Shown here: positions 9,388 to 18,062 of the stretch, piece after piece | How positions within the stretch are numbered: the first letter of the stretch is position 1 | Layout of the letters: each line of letters starts with the position of its first letter | Source: Modicisalibacter sp049808615 | Lineage (GTDB): Bacteria; Pseudomonadota; Gammaproteobacteria; Pseudomonadales; Halomonadaceae | Length of the DNA stretch: 64,000 bases | Assembly (NCBI RefSeq): GCF_049808615.1 | Contig: NZ_JBNCAN010000017.1 | Location: forward strand, 1-64,000 | Reading direction: 5' to 3' | Position numbers and translations under genes: made by a program | Notes under the pieces: model-generated | Database searches by the model: none | Told to the model about the DNA's origin: nothing | The model's input: only the letters and a program-made list of their open reading frames with translations

Positions 9388-10689
9388 TCATCCCATGGCA
9401 TTGGGCAGCCACAGCACCAGCCCGGGCCAGAGAATGATCAGCGCCACGAAGGCCAGCATGATGGCGAGAAATGGCAGGCTGCCGATCATCACATCGGCAA
9501 TCGAGCCCTTTCCCCGTACCCCCTGAACAACATAGAGATTCATGCCGATGGGTGGGGTGATCAGCGAAATCTCCATCATGATGACCAGAAAGATGCCGAA
9601 CCATATCGGGTCGAAACCGAACTGTACGACCATCGGTACCACAATGGGTACGGTGGCGATCATCATCGAAAGCGTCTCGAGAAAGCAGCCCAGCACCAGG
9701 TAAAAAACCACCAGCGCCAGAATCAGCCCCATGGGCGAAAGGCCCAGATCCGCGACCCAGCGCGTCAGGGTGTTCGGGATGCCGAGAATGCCGACGATGT
9801 AGTTGAGGAAGAAGGCGGCGACAATGATCAGCATGATCATCGCCGTGGTGCGGGCCATCGACAGGAAGCATTCGTGCAGCATCTTCAGGGTCAGCTTGCG
9901 GTTGAAGGCCGCCACCACCAGTGCGGCCACTGCCCCCAGGGCCGCTGCCTCGGTGGGGGTAGCCCAGCCACTGTAGATGCTGCCCATGACGATGGCGAAG
10001 ACGAAGGTCGGGGGCAGCAGGTCCACCAGCGACGCCAGCCGCTTACGCAGCGGCACCCGCGGTTCGCGATCGCCTGCCACGCCGGGACGCAGCAGGCTGA
10101 AAGCCATGATCGCCAACATAAAGGCCCCAGCTAAAGCCAACCCAGGCAAAATCCCAGCGATGAACAGCTTGCCGATGGAGGTATTGGTGATGGCCCCGTA
10201 GATGATCATGTTGATACTCGGCGGTATCAGAATGCCCAGGGTCGCCCCGGCGGCCAGGGTACCCAACGCCAAACGCTCGCTGTAGCCGCGCTCGGCAAAG
10301 GCCGGCAAGGCCACGGTGCCGATGGTGGCGGCGGTGGCCACCGAGGAGCCGGACATGGCAGCGAATACCGCGGAGGCACCGATATTGGTGTGCAGCAGAC
10401 CACCGGGCAGGCGGTTGAGCCATACCGACAGGGCGCTGTACATGCGTTCGGTGACCCCGCTACGCAATAGCAGCTCTCCAAGCAGGATGAACAGCGGAAT
10501 CGCCGTGAGGATGAAGTCGTTGAGCGTGCCCCACAGGGTATCGCCGAAGGAGTACAGCAGCGGCAGGCCGAGGAACATCAGCGTGCCCAGCACCGCCACG
10601 AACATGATGGCTACCGCGACGTGAATTCCCAGAGCCATCATGCCCAGCATGATGAAAAATCCGATCATGACCTCGAAGGCGCCAATCAT
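9388..10689 (-). CDS. TRAP transporter large permease (DctM family)
   Basis: A 433-residue, multi-spanning membrane protein with about 12 hydrophobic segments and the DctM signatures IPLFILLGELLLRSG and GILIPPSINMIIYG. It forms the sodium-driven translocation channel of a tripartite ATP-independent periplasmic transporter. It overlaps the small permease gene by ATGA, and the binding-protein gene lies upstream. The neighbouring hydantoinase and hydratase suggest an organic-acid or cyclic-amide substrate, but this is only inference. Confidence 0.92.
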   Translation of the reverse strand: MIGAFEVMIGFFIMLGMMALGIHVAVAIMFVAVLGTLMFLGLPLLYSFGDTLWGTLNDFILTAIPLFILLGELLLRSGVTERMYSALSVWLNRLPGGLLHTNIGASAVFAAMSGSSVATAATIGTVALPAFAERGYSERLALGTLAAGATLGILIPPSINMIIYGAITNTSIGKLFIAGILPGLALAGAFMLAIMAFSLLRPGVAGDREPRVPLRKRLASLVDLLPPTFVFAIVMGSIYSGWATPTEAAALGAVAALVVAAFNRKLTLKMLHECFLSMARTTAMIMLIIVAAFFLNYIVGILGIPNTLTRWVADLGLSPMGLILALVVFYLVLGCFLETLSMMIATVPIVVPMVVQFGFDPIWFGIFLVIMMEISLITPPIGMNLYVVQGVRGKGSIADVMIGSLPFLAIMLAFVALIILWPGLVLWLPNAMG

Positions 10690-11300
10690 GAGGGGCTTCT
10701 CCTCTGCTGAGATTCGGACACGCTGGCACCATAATCCTTCCGCGCCTCGTTGAGCTCGTCATCCGCGGAACGGGGACCGAACTCGTCATTGACCACACCA
10801 ATCCGACCACGTAACAGCAGCCCCCAGGCGCGCAGGGCGAGAAACACCGCCAGCACAGCAAAAACGCCAAGCCCCAGGATCCACAGAGTCTGAGGAATCC
10901 AAAGGGGTGTCTGCAGCGGCGTGCTGGCGCGACTGCCGAACTCCAGGGTTTCACCTAGCGTCTCGATGGCGCGCCACAGCATGAAGGCAGCAAAAGCTGC
11001 CAGCAGCAGCATGGCCAAGGCATTCAGGAAGGCGCGCATCAAGGCGGGCAACTTGACCAACAGCATGTCGACGCGAGTATGGGCCCGATGCAGCAAGGCG
11101 TAGGCGAAGCTGAAGGCAACCCCGATCGCCAATACATAACCGCCGATCTCATCGACGCCCTGCAGGGAGAAATTGAACAGCTTGCGTGCGACCACTTCGA
11201 AGGCGATGAGTAACGACAGCCCCAAGGCTGCATAGCCCGCGGCGATAGCCGCGCCATGGGCCAGCTTGCGGGCGGCGAGATAAAAATGCGGTGATTGCAT
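10686..11300 (-). CDS. TRAP transporter small permease (DctQ family)
   Basis: A 204-residue protein with four hydrophobic segments and the DctQ-type features VVARKLFNFSLQGVDEIGGY and AHTRVDMLLVKLP. It partners the DctM-type subunit in the inner membrane. Its N-terminal 20 residues and its charged C-terminal tail (about 40 residues) are longer than in a minimal DctQ. It sits between the binding protein and the large permease, and the ATGA overlap indicates translational coupling with the latter. Confidence 0.9.
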   Translation of the reverse strand: MQSPHFYLAARKLAHGAAIAAGYAALGLSLLIAFEVVARKLFNFSLQGVDEIGGYVLAIGVAFSFAYALLHRAHTRVDMLLVKLPALMRAFLNALAMLLLAAFAAFMLWRAIETLGETLEFGSRASTPLQTPLWIPQTLWILGLGVFAVLAVFLALRAWGLLLRGRIGVVNDEFGPRSADDELNEARKDYGASVSESQQRRSPS

Positions 11301-11360
11301 GACAATGATCCTCTCGCCCTACCCTGGATGACGGCTTGCCACCCAGGGCGGGGGTTGCGG

Positions 11361-12416
11361 CTACTGGATCTGGAAGCCGGTCACATCACCGACGGTCTCG
11401 TTCCATACCTGGGCGCACTCGGGATACTGCTGATTGCAGTTTTCTCCCCATACCGGCAGGACGGCCTCGGAGGTAATTTCCTCGACCAGTTCCCGGGAGC
11501 TCTCGTCGATCTCCACCAGCGTCATGTCATAGGCTTGATGGTCCTGACAGCTTTCTTGCCCGGTGTTGCAGGCAATGGCATCGTCGTTGACGTTGTAGGC
11601 CAGGTCCCACATCTGTTTTTCCAGCTCGGCGAAGGCCTCTGTCAGCTCTTGTTGCTGTTGCTCATCGAGTTTGTTCCAGGTATTCAGGTTCATGAAATGT
11701 CCCTGCACCGAGTAGGCCAGCGGCAGTGGCACGAAGTGATCGGTCACCTCCGGCCATTTGCCGTTGTTACCCGCGGAAGGGGCCGTCACGCCGCAATCCG
11801 CTACACCGCGCTGGAGGGCCAGATAAACCTCGCTGAACTGCAGCGTGACCGGCGTCGCGCCCAAGCCTTCCACCAATCGCGACATGGAGGGCGTGAAGAC
11901 CCGCACCTTCTTGCCCTTCAGATCATCGACGCCGTTGATGTCGCCGTTACAGAACATCATCTGCGGGCCGAAGGGCCACAGCGTCATCAGCTTGGCATTG
12001 AAGCGCTCTTGCAGACGCTGGTCGAACTTGGGACGAAAGGCCTCGATGGCCTCGCGCTGTTCGTCCAGCCCTGCCGTCACCCCGGCCAGATCGATGCCTT
12101 CAAAGAAAGGCTCGTCGCGAGAGGCCATGCCGATCTGTACCGACATGACATCGAAGGCGCCGGAGCGGATCATGCGCAAGGCATCCGCGGCCTCCACGCC
12201 GATGGCATCCATGGTATTGTAGACGACGTTCAGATCGTCACGCTCCCCCAGCTTGGTGAAGAAGGGACGCTCGACCTCCTCGACATGCAGCTTGTTGCCC
12301 GAGAAGTTGCCCACTACCCGTAGCTGGGTTTCCGCCGCAAAGGTACTGCCTCCCGTAGCCAGGCCAGCAGCCACCGTTACGGCGATAGCGACTTTCTTGA
12401 AGATCGTTGCTTTCAT
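11361..12416 (-). CDS. TRAP transporter periplasmic solute-binding protein (DctP family)
   Basis: A 351-residue exported binding protein. The first 27 residues form a signal peptide (KKVAIAVTVAAGLATGG, cleavage near TFAAE). The mature protein shows the DctP core (GKKVRVFTPSMSRLVEGLGA with the ligand-contacting Arg, then LQFSEVYLALQRGVADCG). Unusual for the family are four cysteines in the last 70 residues (CNTGQESC and CNQQYPEC), which could form disulfides in the periplasm. It is the first transporter gene of the minus-strand operon; a GGAGAGAAC site precedes its ATG. Confidence 0.9.
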   Translation of the reverse strand: MKATIFKKVAIAVTVAAGLATGGSTFAAETQLRVVGNFSGNKLHVEEVERPFFTKLGERDDLNVVYNTMDAIGVEAADALRMIRSGAFDVMSVQIGMASRDEPFFEGIDLAGVTAGLDEQREAIEAFRPKFDQRLQERFNAKLMTLWPFGPQMMFCNGDINGVDDLKGKKVRVFTPSMSRLVEGLGATPVTLQFSEVYLALQRGVADCGVTAPSAGNNGKWPEVTDHFVPLPLAYSVQGHFMNLNTWNKLDEQQQQELTEAFAELEKQMWDLAYNVNDDAIACNTGQESCQDHQAYDMTLVEIDESSRELVEEITSEAVLPVWGENCNQQYPECAQVWNETVGDVTGFQIQ

Positions 12417-12480
12417 TGTTCTCTCCTACGGCTTGCTTGTTATTGTCGATCGTAAGGTTTCACTGCTTCACTGCCATGAA

Positions 12481-13218
12481 TCACGCCTTCAGGCGTTGAT
12501 CTTGGAAGAGATGACCCCAGCCGGTGACCCGCGCCGGATCGATGCCGGCCATCTGCAGGGTTTTCCACACCGTCACACTAACGGAGTCGTAGATGGGAAT
12601 ACCCAGTTCGCGTTCCAGTTCGGCGACGATGCCTGCCCCGCGCAGATTGGTGCACAGGACGGTGATCGCGTCGGGCCGCTCCCGTGCGACCTCACGCACC
12701 ATATCGGCCAGGGTGGCTTCGTCATATTCGGAGAAGGAGAAATTGCCCTTGTCGTTCAGGTGGCGCTCCCCCACCACCTCGTGTCCTACTGCGTTGTAGT
12801 TGGCGACGATGGCCGTCTGGATATCGTCGAGATAGGGCGTGACCAGTCCCAGCCGCGACACGTTGGTGCGTTCGAGCACCTCGTTCAGCGCCAGTACGCT
12901 GGAGGTCGCCGGCACCCCGGTAGCGTCCTGAATGGCCGCACACAGCTTGTGGTCGGTCTCGAAGCCCAGCCAACTTGACGATGTGCCGTTCCAGGCGATC
13001 ACGTTCATGCGCGCCTCGTTGAGCAATCGGGCGGCATCCAATAGCGGTGCCGGATCGAATTGGTTCAGGGACGCGTCACGCATGGAGATCTCGGTGACCG
13101 TGAAACGCTGGAAATGAGCGGTTACTTCCGGCAAGAGGCTATGCAAGAGTGCGCTGGTATAAGGCTCCAGCACGGTATTGGAAGACGGCGTGAGCATGCC
13201 GATGAGGGTACGTTCCAT
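12481..13218 (-). CDS. arylmalonate decarboxylase / maleate isomerase-like protein (Asp/Glu racemase superfamily)
   Basis: A 245-residue protein with the superfamily start GMLTPSSNTVLEP. Maleate isomerases use two cysteines. Here the first active-site loop reads NGTSSSW (about residues 77-83) with no cysteine, while the second keeps CTNLRG (Cys189). This single-cysteine pattern with a GTS loop is the one known from arylmalonate decarboxylase. So a carbanion-type decarboxylation or isomerisation is more likely than classical two-base racemisation. It is the first gene of the minus-strand operon, divergent from the GntR regulator across a palindromic operator. Confidence 0.7.
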   Translation of the reverse strand: MERTLIGMLTPSSNTVLEPYTSALLHSLLPEVTAHFQRFTVTEISMRDASLNQFDPAPLLDAARLLNEARMNVIAWNGTSSSWLGFETDHKLCAAIQDATGVPATSSVLALNEVLERTNVSRLGLVTPYLDDIQTAIVANYNAVGHEVVGERHLNDKGNFSFSEYDEATLADMVREVARERPDAITVLCTNLRGAGIVAELERELGIPIYDSVSVTVWKTLQMAGIDPARVTGWGHLFQDQRLKA

Positions 13219-13247
13219 GGGATCGAATCCTTGTTTTTATCGCATCC

Positions 13248-13269
13248 CGTATTTTGTATTCAAAATACG
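13248..13269. promoter_or_regulatory. perfect palindrome between the divergent TRAP operon and GntR gene
   Basis: Two nine-base arms (CGTATTTTG and CAAAATACG) flank TATT. The site lies 30 bases upstream of the arylmalonate-decarboxylase-like gene and about 95 bases upstream of the GntR/FCD gene. FCD-type GntR proteins bind short AT-rich palindromes of this size, so autoregulation plus operon control by the adjacent regulator is the simple reading. The first 12 bases recur, with one change, near 14200. Confidence 0.6.
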
Positions 13270-13364
13270 CTAACCTAAGACTTGCACACTCGCGAAATTT
13301 TGCAAGTCACTTTTATTTAAAAATGCGGCGCAGGATGGACCGTATTCAGTGAGGAGCCGCCACT

Positions 13365-14075
13365 ATGGACGACGTTCCCAACAGGACAACGCCAAACATG
13401 CTCGACGATAGCGCAATGCGTACGCCGCCCATGGAACGGCTCTCGCTTTTTGAAATCGTCACGCAGCATCTGCGCGAGATGATATTGGAAGGCGAACTGT
13501 CCCCGGGCAGCCGTATCTCGGAAAAACAGCTTTGCGACACATTCGAGGTGTCACGCACACCTCTGCGCGAGGCGCTCAAGGTGCTGGCCAGGGAAGGATT
13601 GGTTGAGCTTCTACCCAACCGCGGTGCCAGAGTCACCGAGATAGACCCGCAGGAAGTCATCGACCTCTTCGAGGTCATGGTGGTGCTCGAGGGGCTTTCG
13701 GGCAGCCTCCTAGCGTCCCGCGCCAAGGAGACCGATATCGATGAGATTCGCTCTCTCCACCAACGCATGATGGGGCATTACCAGCGTCATGAACGCGTAC
13801 AATACTTCAAGCTCAATCAGCAGATCCATCAACGTCTTACCGAGATCGCGGGCAATAGCGTACTGCTTGAACTCGAGGCTTCGCTGAGCCTGAAGATCGC
13901 CCGCGCCCGCTATGCCGCCAATATGCAGCTGGGCCGCTGGGAGGAGTCTGCCCGAGAACACGAACATATCCTTGCGGCACTCGAATCTCGTGACGGCGAT
14001 ATGCTGTCAATCGCCATGCGCCTGCATATGCGCCGGACCGGCGATGCGGTGGTTAAAGCACTGACACGAGACTGA
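13365..14075 (+). CDS. GntR-family transcriptional regulator with FCD domain
   Basis: A 236-residue regulator. The winged helix spans about residues 20-90 (LREMILEGELSPGSRISEKQ, then VSRTPLREALKVLAREGLVE), followed by the all-helical FCD ligand domain with candidate metal ligands (the NQQIHQRL histidine, AREHEHILAAL). FCD regulators usually sense organic acids. It stands between two divergent TRAP loci. A GAGGAG site precedes the ATG. Regulation of both transporter operons, relieved by their substrate, is inferred from the operator-like sequences on both sides. Confidence 0.9.
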   Translation: MDDVPNRTTPNMLDDSAMRTPPMERLSLFEIVTQHLREMILEGELSPGSRISEKQLCDTFEVSRTPLREALKVLAREGLVELLPNRGARVTEIDPQEVIDLFEVMVVLEGLSGSLLASRAKETDIDEIRSLHQRMMGHYQRHERVQYFKLNQQIHQRLTEIAGNSVLLELEASLSLKIARARYAANMQLGRWEESAREHEHILAALESRDGDMLSIAMRLHMRRTGDAVVKALTRD

Positions 14076-14202
14076 AGTTCTATTCCTTCGCGCCGATAGT
14101 GTCCAAGTAGGAAAACATCCTGCAAAACAGGAAAACGCAAATACTTTTCCATTTTTAAAAAATCAAATTACTGAATTATAAGTAATTTATAAAAAAAGGT
14201 AT

Positions 14203-14248
14203 TCTGTATTTTGTGTTTTTTGACATTCTGAATTATGGTTTCTATAAG
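14203..14248 (+). promoter_or_regulatory. sigma-70-like promoter with adjacent operator-like sequence
   Basis: TTGACA at 14220-14225 and TATAAG at 14243-14248 are separated by 17 bases, a near-consensus promoter reading into the second TRAP operon. Directly upstream, GTATTCTGTATT matches the first half of the palindrome at 13248 with one change, so the same GntR protein could bind at the -35 box. Confidence 0.65.
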
Positions 14249-14302
14249 TCGCGAGCATGCTCAATCGGCTTAGCCAATAACGACGCAGCGAAGGAAATTG
14301 TC

Positions 14303-15298
14303 ATGACAACAACCCGCCTTACTCGACACTGCTTTACCCTACTGATGGCCCTGGGCCTTGGTACCCCCCTGCTGGCTAACGCCGAGAGTCTGCGCTTCGG
14401 CGGCAACTTCCCGGACGATCACTCCAGCAGCAAGGCCATGAAGATATTCGAAGAGGAACTCGATAGCCGCACTAACGGCGAACTTACCGCACAACTCTTC
14501 CCCGGCATGCAACTCGGTGGGGCCAGTGAAAACGTCGACCAGGTAAGATCCGGTGTCATCATGGGGACCTGGGTGGGCATCGCTTATCTTTCGCGCATCG
14601 TGCCGGAACTTGAAGCCCTGAGTTTGCCCTTTGCCTTCGATAGCCGCGAGAAAGCCTTCAAGGTCGTCGATGGCAAGGTAGGCGAAATGCTCGACGAAAA
14701 ATTGGCTGAAAAGGGCTTTATCGCGCTGGGCTACATGGAGCTAGGCTTTCGTAACGTGACCAACAACGAGCGGCCGATCGAGACTCCAGAAGATTTCAAG
14801 GGCCTCAAGATTCGCCTGCAACCCAATCAGACGCACCTCGACTCCTTCCGTGCACTGGGCGCCAACCCGGTCTCCATGGATATCAAGGAAGTCTATGGCG
14901 CCTTGCAGCAGGGGGTACTCGACGGCCAGGAAAACCCCTATAGCGTCATCGCGACCCGTCGCATGGATGAAGTACAGAAATACCTTTCCGATACCGGCCA
15001 CTTCTATGACTTTATCGTCGTTGCCGCTAATCGTGACGCGTTCAACAACCTGACTGCCGAGCAACAAAAAGCGATGAAGGAATCGATGGCCAAAGCCGTC
15101 GAGTGGCAGCGCAAGAAGGCCGCCGAAGAAGACGAAGCCGCGCGCGAGACACTGATTGAGCGCGGCATGGAGTTCACGCCGATCTCTTCCGAGACCCGCG
15201 CTGAGCTGCGCAAGGAAACCCAGGGCGTGGTCGAGAACCTCAAGGGCAAGATTGGTTCGGACGTCGTCGATAACGTACTGGCGGAACTCGATTCATGA
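14303..15298 (+). CDS. TRAP transporter periplasmic solute-binding protein (DctP family)
   Basis: A 331-residue exported protein. The signal peptide covers about 27 residues (LTRHCFTLLMALGLGTPLL, cleavage after ANA). The binding core includes FRNVTNNERPIETPEDFKGL, then KIRLQPNQ with the substrate-carboxylate arginine, and KEVYGALQQGVLDGQENP. The ATG is chosen for its AAGGAAA ribosome site and for the signal peptide; longer reading starts in the promoter region. It overlaps the small permease gene by ATGA. This second TRAP system is transcribed away from the first and shares the regulator between them. Confidence 0.92.
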   Translation: MTTTRLTRHCFTLLMALGLGTPLLANAESLRFGGNFPDDHSSSKAMKIFEEELDSRTNGELTAQLFPGMQLGGASENVDQVRSGVIMGTWVGIAYLSRIVPELEALSLPFAFDSREKAFKVVDGKVGEMLDEKLAEKGFIALGYMELGFRNVTNNERPIETPEDFKGLKIRLQPNQTHLDSFRALGANPVSMDIKEVYGALQQGVLDGQENPYSVIATRRMDEVQKYLSDTGHFYDFIVVAANRDAFNNLTAEQQKAMKESMAKAVEWQRKKAAEEDEAARETLIERGMEFTPISSETRAELRKETQGVVENLKGKIGSDVVDNVLAELDS

Positions 15299-15852
15299 GA
15301 TCCGCAGCAACGGGACCGGGGGCCAGTGCCCCTGGCCCCACAAGACGTCGCTTCCTCATGGCGCTGCTGGCGATCGATCGGACCTCTTATTACGCCGTCA
15401 TCCTGTCCATGGGCTTGATGACACTGCTGGTCTCGGTTCAGGTGTTCGCCCGCTACGTGCTGTCGTCGTCGATCGACTCCGCCACCGAGCTTGCACGCCT
15501 GTTCTTCGTCTGGACGATTTTCCTGGCCATTCCCCACGGTATAAAAATAGGCATCCACGTGGGCATCGATGCGCTGGTTGGCGTGTTTCCCGAGAATTTT
15601 CAAAAGCAGCTTGCTCGCCTGATGGCATTGGTCAGTGCCCTACTCATGGCAATACTGTTCTGGCTAGCCATAGGCGCCGTCGCCGACAAGTGGCAGCAAC
15701 TGATGCCCACGGTGCCAGTGGCCGCCGCCGTGTTCTATATCGCCGTGCTGATCTGCGCCGGACATAGCCTGCTGCATTTGATCGCACAGGCCTTGCAGGT
15801 CGAACCACTGCCAAGCGCACCAGGGGCGAGCGTAGAAGGAGAGACTTCATGA
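15295..15852 (+). CDS. TRAP transporter small permease (DctQ family)
   Basis: A 185-residue, four-helix membrane protein of the DctQ family (QVFARYVLSSSIDSATELAR, IPHGIKIGIHVGID). It joins the large permease to the binding-protein cycle in the inner membrane. Both ends overlap neighbours by ATGA, so the three TRAP genes are tightly coupled. The N-terminal 25 residues are Pro/Gly/Ala-rich and precede the first helix. Confidence 0.9.
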   Translation: MRSAATGPGASAPGPTRRRFLMALLAIDRTSYYAVILSMGLMTLLVSVQVFARYVLSSSIDSATELARLFFVWTIFLAIPHGIKIGIHVGIDALVGVFPENFQKQLARLMALVSALLMAILFWLAIGAVADKWQQLMPTVPVAAAVFYIAVLICAGHSLLHLIAQALQVEPLPSAPGASVEGETS

Positions 15853-17129
15853 CACTGGCCATCGTCATCACCTTCCTGGCCTTTGCGCTGCTGCGCATGC
15901 CATTGGCCTTCGCCCTCGGTCTGGCGTCGTTGGCAGGACTCTATGTCGGCGGTATGGATTTTGCGGTCATGCCCCAGCGCATGATGCACTCCATCGACAA
16001 CTTCCCGTTGATGGCCATTCCCTTGTTCATGCTGGCCGGCGAACTGATGGTCGCCGCCGGTATTCTTCAGCGCCTGGTGGATTTCGCCAATTCGTTGATC
16101 GGTCGTGTACACGGCGGCCTGGCGCATGTCGCCATCGTCGCCGGGATGGTGCTTGCCGCCGTCAGCGGCGCCGCCGTGGCCAGCGCCAGCGCCCTGGGCA
16201 GTTCCCTGGTTCCTTCGATGCGGGAACAGTACGGTACCGGCTATAGCAGTGCCGTGGTGGCCTCCGCCGCCAACCTGGGTGCCATCATTCCCCCCAGCAA
16301 CGCGATGATCGTCTATGCACTGATGGCGGGCTCGAGCGTCTCCGTCGGCGGACTCTTCATGGCCGGTGTCGTGCCGGGCATCATTCTGGCGGTCGGTTTC
16401 ATGGGCCTGGCATCATTCATATCCATGCGCCGGGGCTACCCGTTGAGTGGAGGCAATCTGGGGCTGAAGCATGTGCTGCTGCAAACCTGGCGCGCCCTGC
16501 CTATCCTGCTGATGCCGATCATCGTGGTGGGGGGAATCGTCGGTGGCGCTTTCACCGCCACCGAGGGTGCGGCGATCGCCGTGATCTATGCGCTGTTGAT
16601 GGGGTTCTTCGTCACTCGTCAGTTGCGCCTCTCTGATCTGCCCAAGGCGATGTTCAATGCCGCGGTCACCGCGGCCATGGTCGGCGCGCTGATCGCCTTC
16701 GCCTCGACCATGACGTTTGCCTTCACCATCGATCTGGTGCCCATCCTGCTGAGCAGCTGGCTGCAGGACATGACCTCAGACCCCACGATCTTCCTGCTGC
16801 TGGTAATGGGTCTGTTGATTCTGGTAGGGATGTTCATCGAGTCCAACGCCGCCTACATCATGCTGGTGCCCTTGCTCGCGCCGATTGCGCTGGCCTATGG
16901 CATCGACCCCTTGCTGTTCGGCTTCCTGTTCGTCATGAACCTGGTGGTAGGCATGATGACGCCGCCGGTCGGCGTACTGCTGTTCGTGATGTGCGGCATC
17001 TCGAAGATCAGCCTCAACGAACTGATGAAGAGCGCCTGGCCGTTCATCGCCTTTCAGTATGTGGTGCTCGGGCTGTGCATGCTCTTTCCGGGCATCGTGA
17101 CCTGGCTTCCCCGCCTTCTCGGTTACTAG
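15849..17129 (+). CDS. TRAP transporter large permease (DctM family)
   Basis: A 426-residue polytopic membrane protein with DctM hallmarks: IPLFMLAGELMVAAGILQRL, GAIIPPSNAMIVYALMAG and a C-terminal GMMTPPVGVLLFVMCGISK. It is the channel-forming subunit of the second TRAP system. A strong hairpin follows 36 bases downstream, so the transporter genes may be expressed more strongly than the racemase-like gene behind them. Confidence 0.92.
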   Translation: MTLAIVITFLAFALLRMPLAFALGLASLAGLYVGGMDFAVMPQRMMHSIDNFPLMAIPLFMLAGELMVAAGILQRLVDFANSLIGRVHGGLAHVAIVAGMVLAAVSGAAVASASALGSSLVPSMREQYGTGYSSAVVASAANLGAIIPPSNAMIVYALMAGSSVSVGGLFMAGVVPGIILAVGFMGLASFISMRRGYPLSGGNLGLKHVLLQTWRALPILLMPIIVVGGIVGGAFTATEGAAIAVIYALLMGFFVTRQLRLSDLPKAMFNAAVTAAMVGALIAFASTMTFAFTIDLVPILLSSWLQDMTSDPTIFLLLVMGLLILVGMFIESNAAYIMLVPLLAPIALAYGIDPLLFGFLFVMNLVVGMMTPPVGVLLFVMCGISKISLNELMKSAWPFIAFQYVVLGLCMLFPGIVTWLPRLLGY

Positions 17130-17165
17130 GAAAGTATTCCTGAACCGCCTCTTCAATATGCTGCT

Positions 17166-17197
17166 CCGTGGGTATCGCTTATTCGCGATACCCACGG
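17166..17197 (+). terminator. strong hairpin after the TRAP genes
   Basis: A perfect 13-bp stem (CCGTGGGTATCGC and its complement) with a six-base loop lies between the large permease and the racemase-like gene. No long T run follows, so it may be an attenuator or an mRNA-stabilising hairpin and not a full terminator. Confidence 0.5.
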
Positions 17198-17227
17198 ATA
17201 CCTGATTCTTGCTTCAAGGAACATGCC

Positions 17228-17980
17228 ATGAAACTGCTGGTGATCAATCCCAATATTTCCTCGGACGTGACCCGTCTGATCAAGGCGGAGGCCTCACGAG
17301 GCCTTCGCCCGGGCAATGAGCTGACCATGGCCACCGCGCCCTTCGGTGTGGCCTATATCGAAACCCGCGCCGAGGCCTTGATCGGCGGCTATGCCGCCTT
17401 GCAGATCGCCGCCGAACACTACGCACAGCACGATGCCGTGGTGGTCGCCGCCTTTGGCGATCCCGGCCTCACCGCCCTGCGCGAGATCCTGCCGATTCCC
17501 GTAGTGGGCATGACCGAAGCGGCAGTGATGACGGCCTGCCAGCAGGGCGGACGCTTTTCGGTGATTGCCATCTCCCAGCGCATCCAGGCCTGGTATCGCG
17601 AATGCATTGCCTCCTACGGTCTCGAAGGGCGTCTGGCGAGCATTCGCGCCCTGGACGAGCCGTTGCAGCATATCGGCCGGGTGCAGGAGAATCAGGGCGA
17701 GCGTCTGGTCGAACTGGGTCGCCGCGCCGTGGAAGAGGACGGTGCCGATGTGCTGATCCTGGCCGGTGCGCCCCTGGCGGGTCTGGCCCGTTCCGTGGCC
17801 GACCGAATGCCGGTCCCCGCCATCGATGGCGTGACCTGTGCCTTGATCCAGGCCCAAGCCATGGTGGATATCGCCTGCAACACGCCAGCGGCCGGCAGCT
17901 ATACCCAACCGCCAAGCAAGCTCTGCAAGGGACTTGGTACCGCTCTCGCTGCGTTGGTTGGACGCCAGCCCCAGGATTGA
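17228..17980 (+). CDS. hydantoin/Asp-Glu racemase-family protein lacking both catalytic cysteines
   Basis: A 250-residue protein with the hydantoin-racemase start KLLVINPN and the FGDPG loop. Active family members place one cysteine in ACFGDPG (Cys76) and one in LGCGGMA (Cys181). Here these read AAFGDPG (Ala75) and LAGAPLAG (Gly at the second position), so neither acid/base cysteine is present. The intact pattern is kept in the HpxA homologue at 28.1 kb. The ATG has AAGGAAC in front of it. It follows the second TRAP operon, so it may bind or isomerise the transported compound by another mechanism. Confidence 0.8.
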   Translation: MKLLVINPNISSDVTRLIKAEASRGLRPGNELTMATAPFGVAYIETRAEALIGGYAALQIAAEHYAQHDAVVVAAFGDPGLTALREILPIPVVGMTEAAVMTACQQGGRFSVIAISQRIQAWYRECIASYGLEGRLASIRALDEPLQHIGRVQENQGERLVELGRRAVEEDGADVLILAGAPLAGLARSVADRMPVPAIDGVTCALIQAQAMVDIACNTPAAGSYTQPPSKLCKGLGTALAALVGRQPQD

Positions 17981-18062
17981 ATAGCGTGGATGTTGCCGGG
18001 CTGACCCATGGTCGGGATCTGGCCTATGGAAGGAGGTTGACTAATGACCGGGGAGTACCGAC

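Noticed and set aside
9349..10134. Long plus-strand frame opposite the TRAP large permease
   Set aside because: Very His/Gln/Gly-rich, no known fold, and fully covered by the DctM gene on the other strand.
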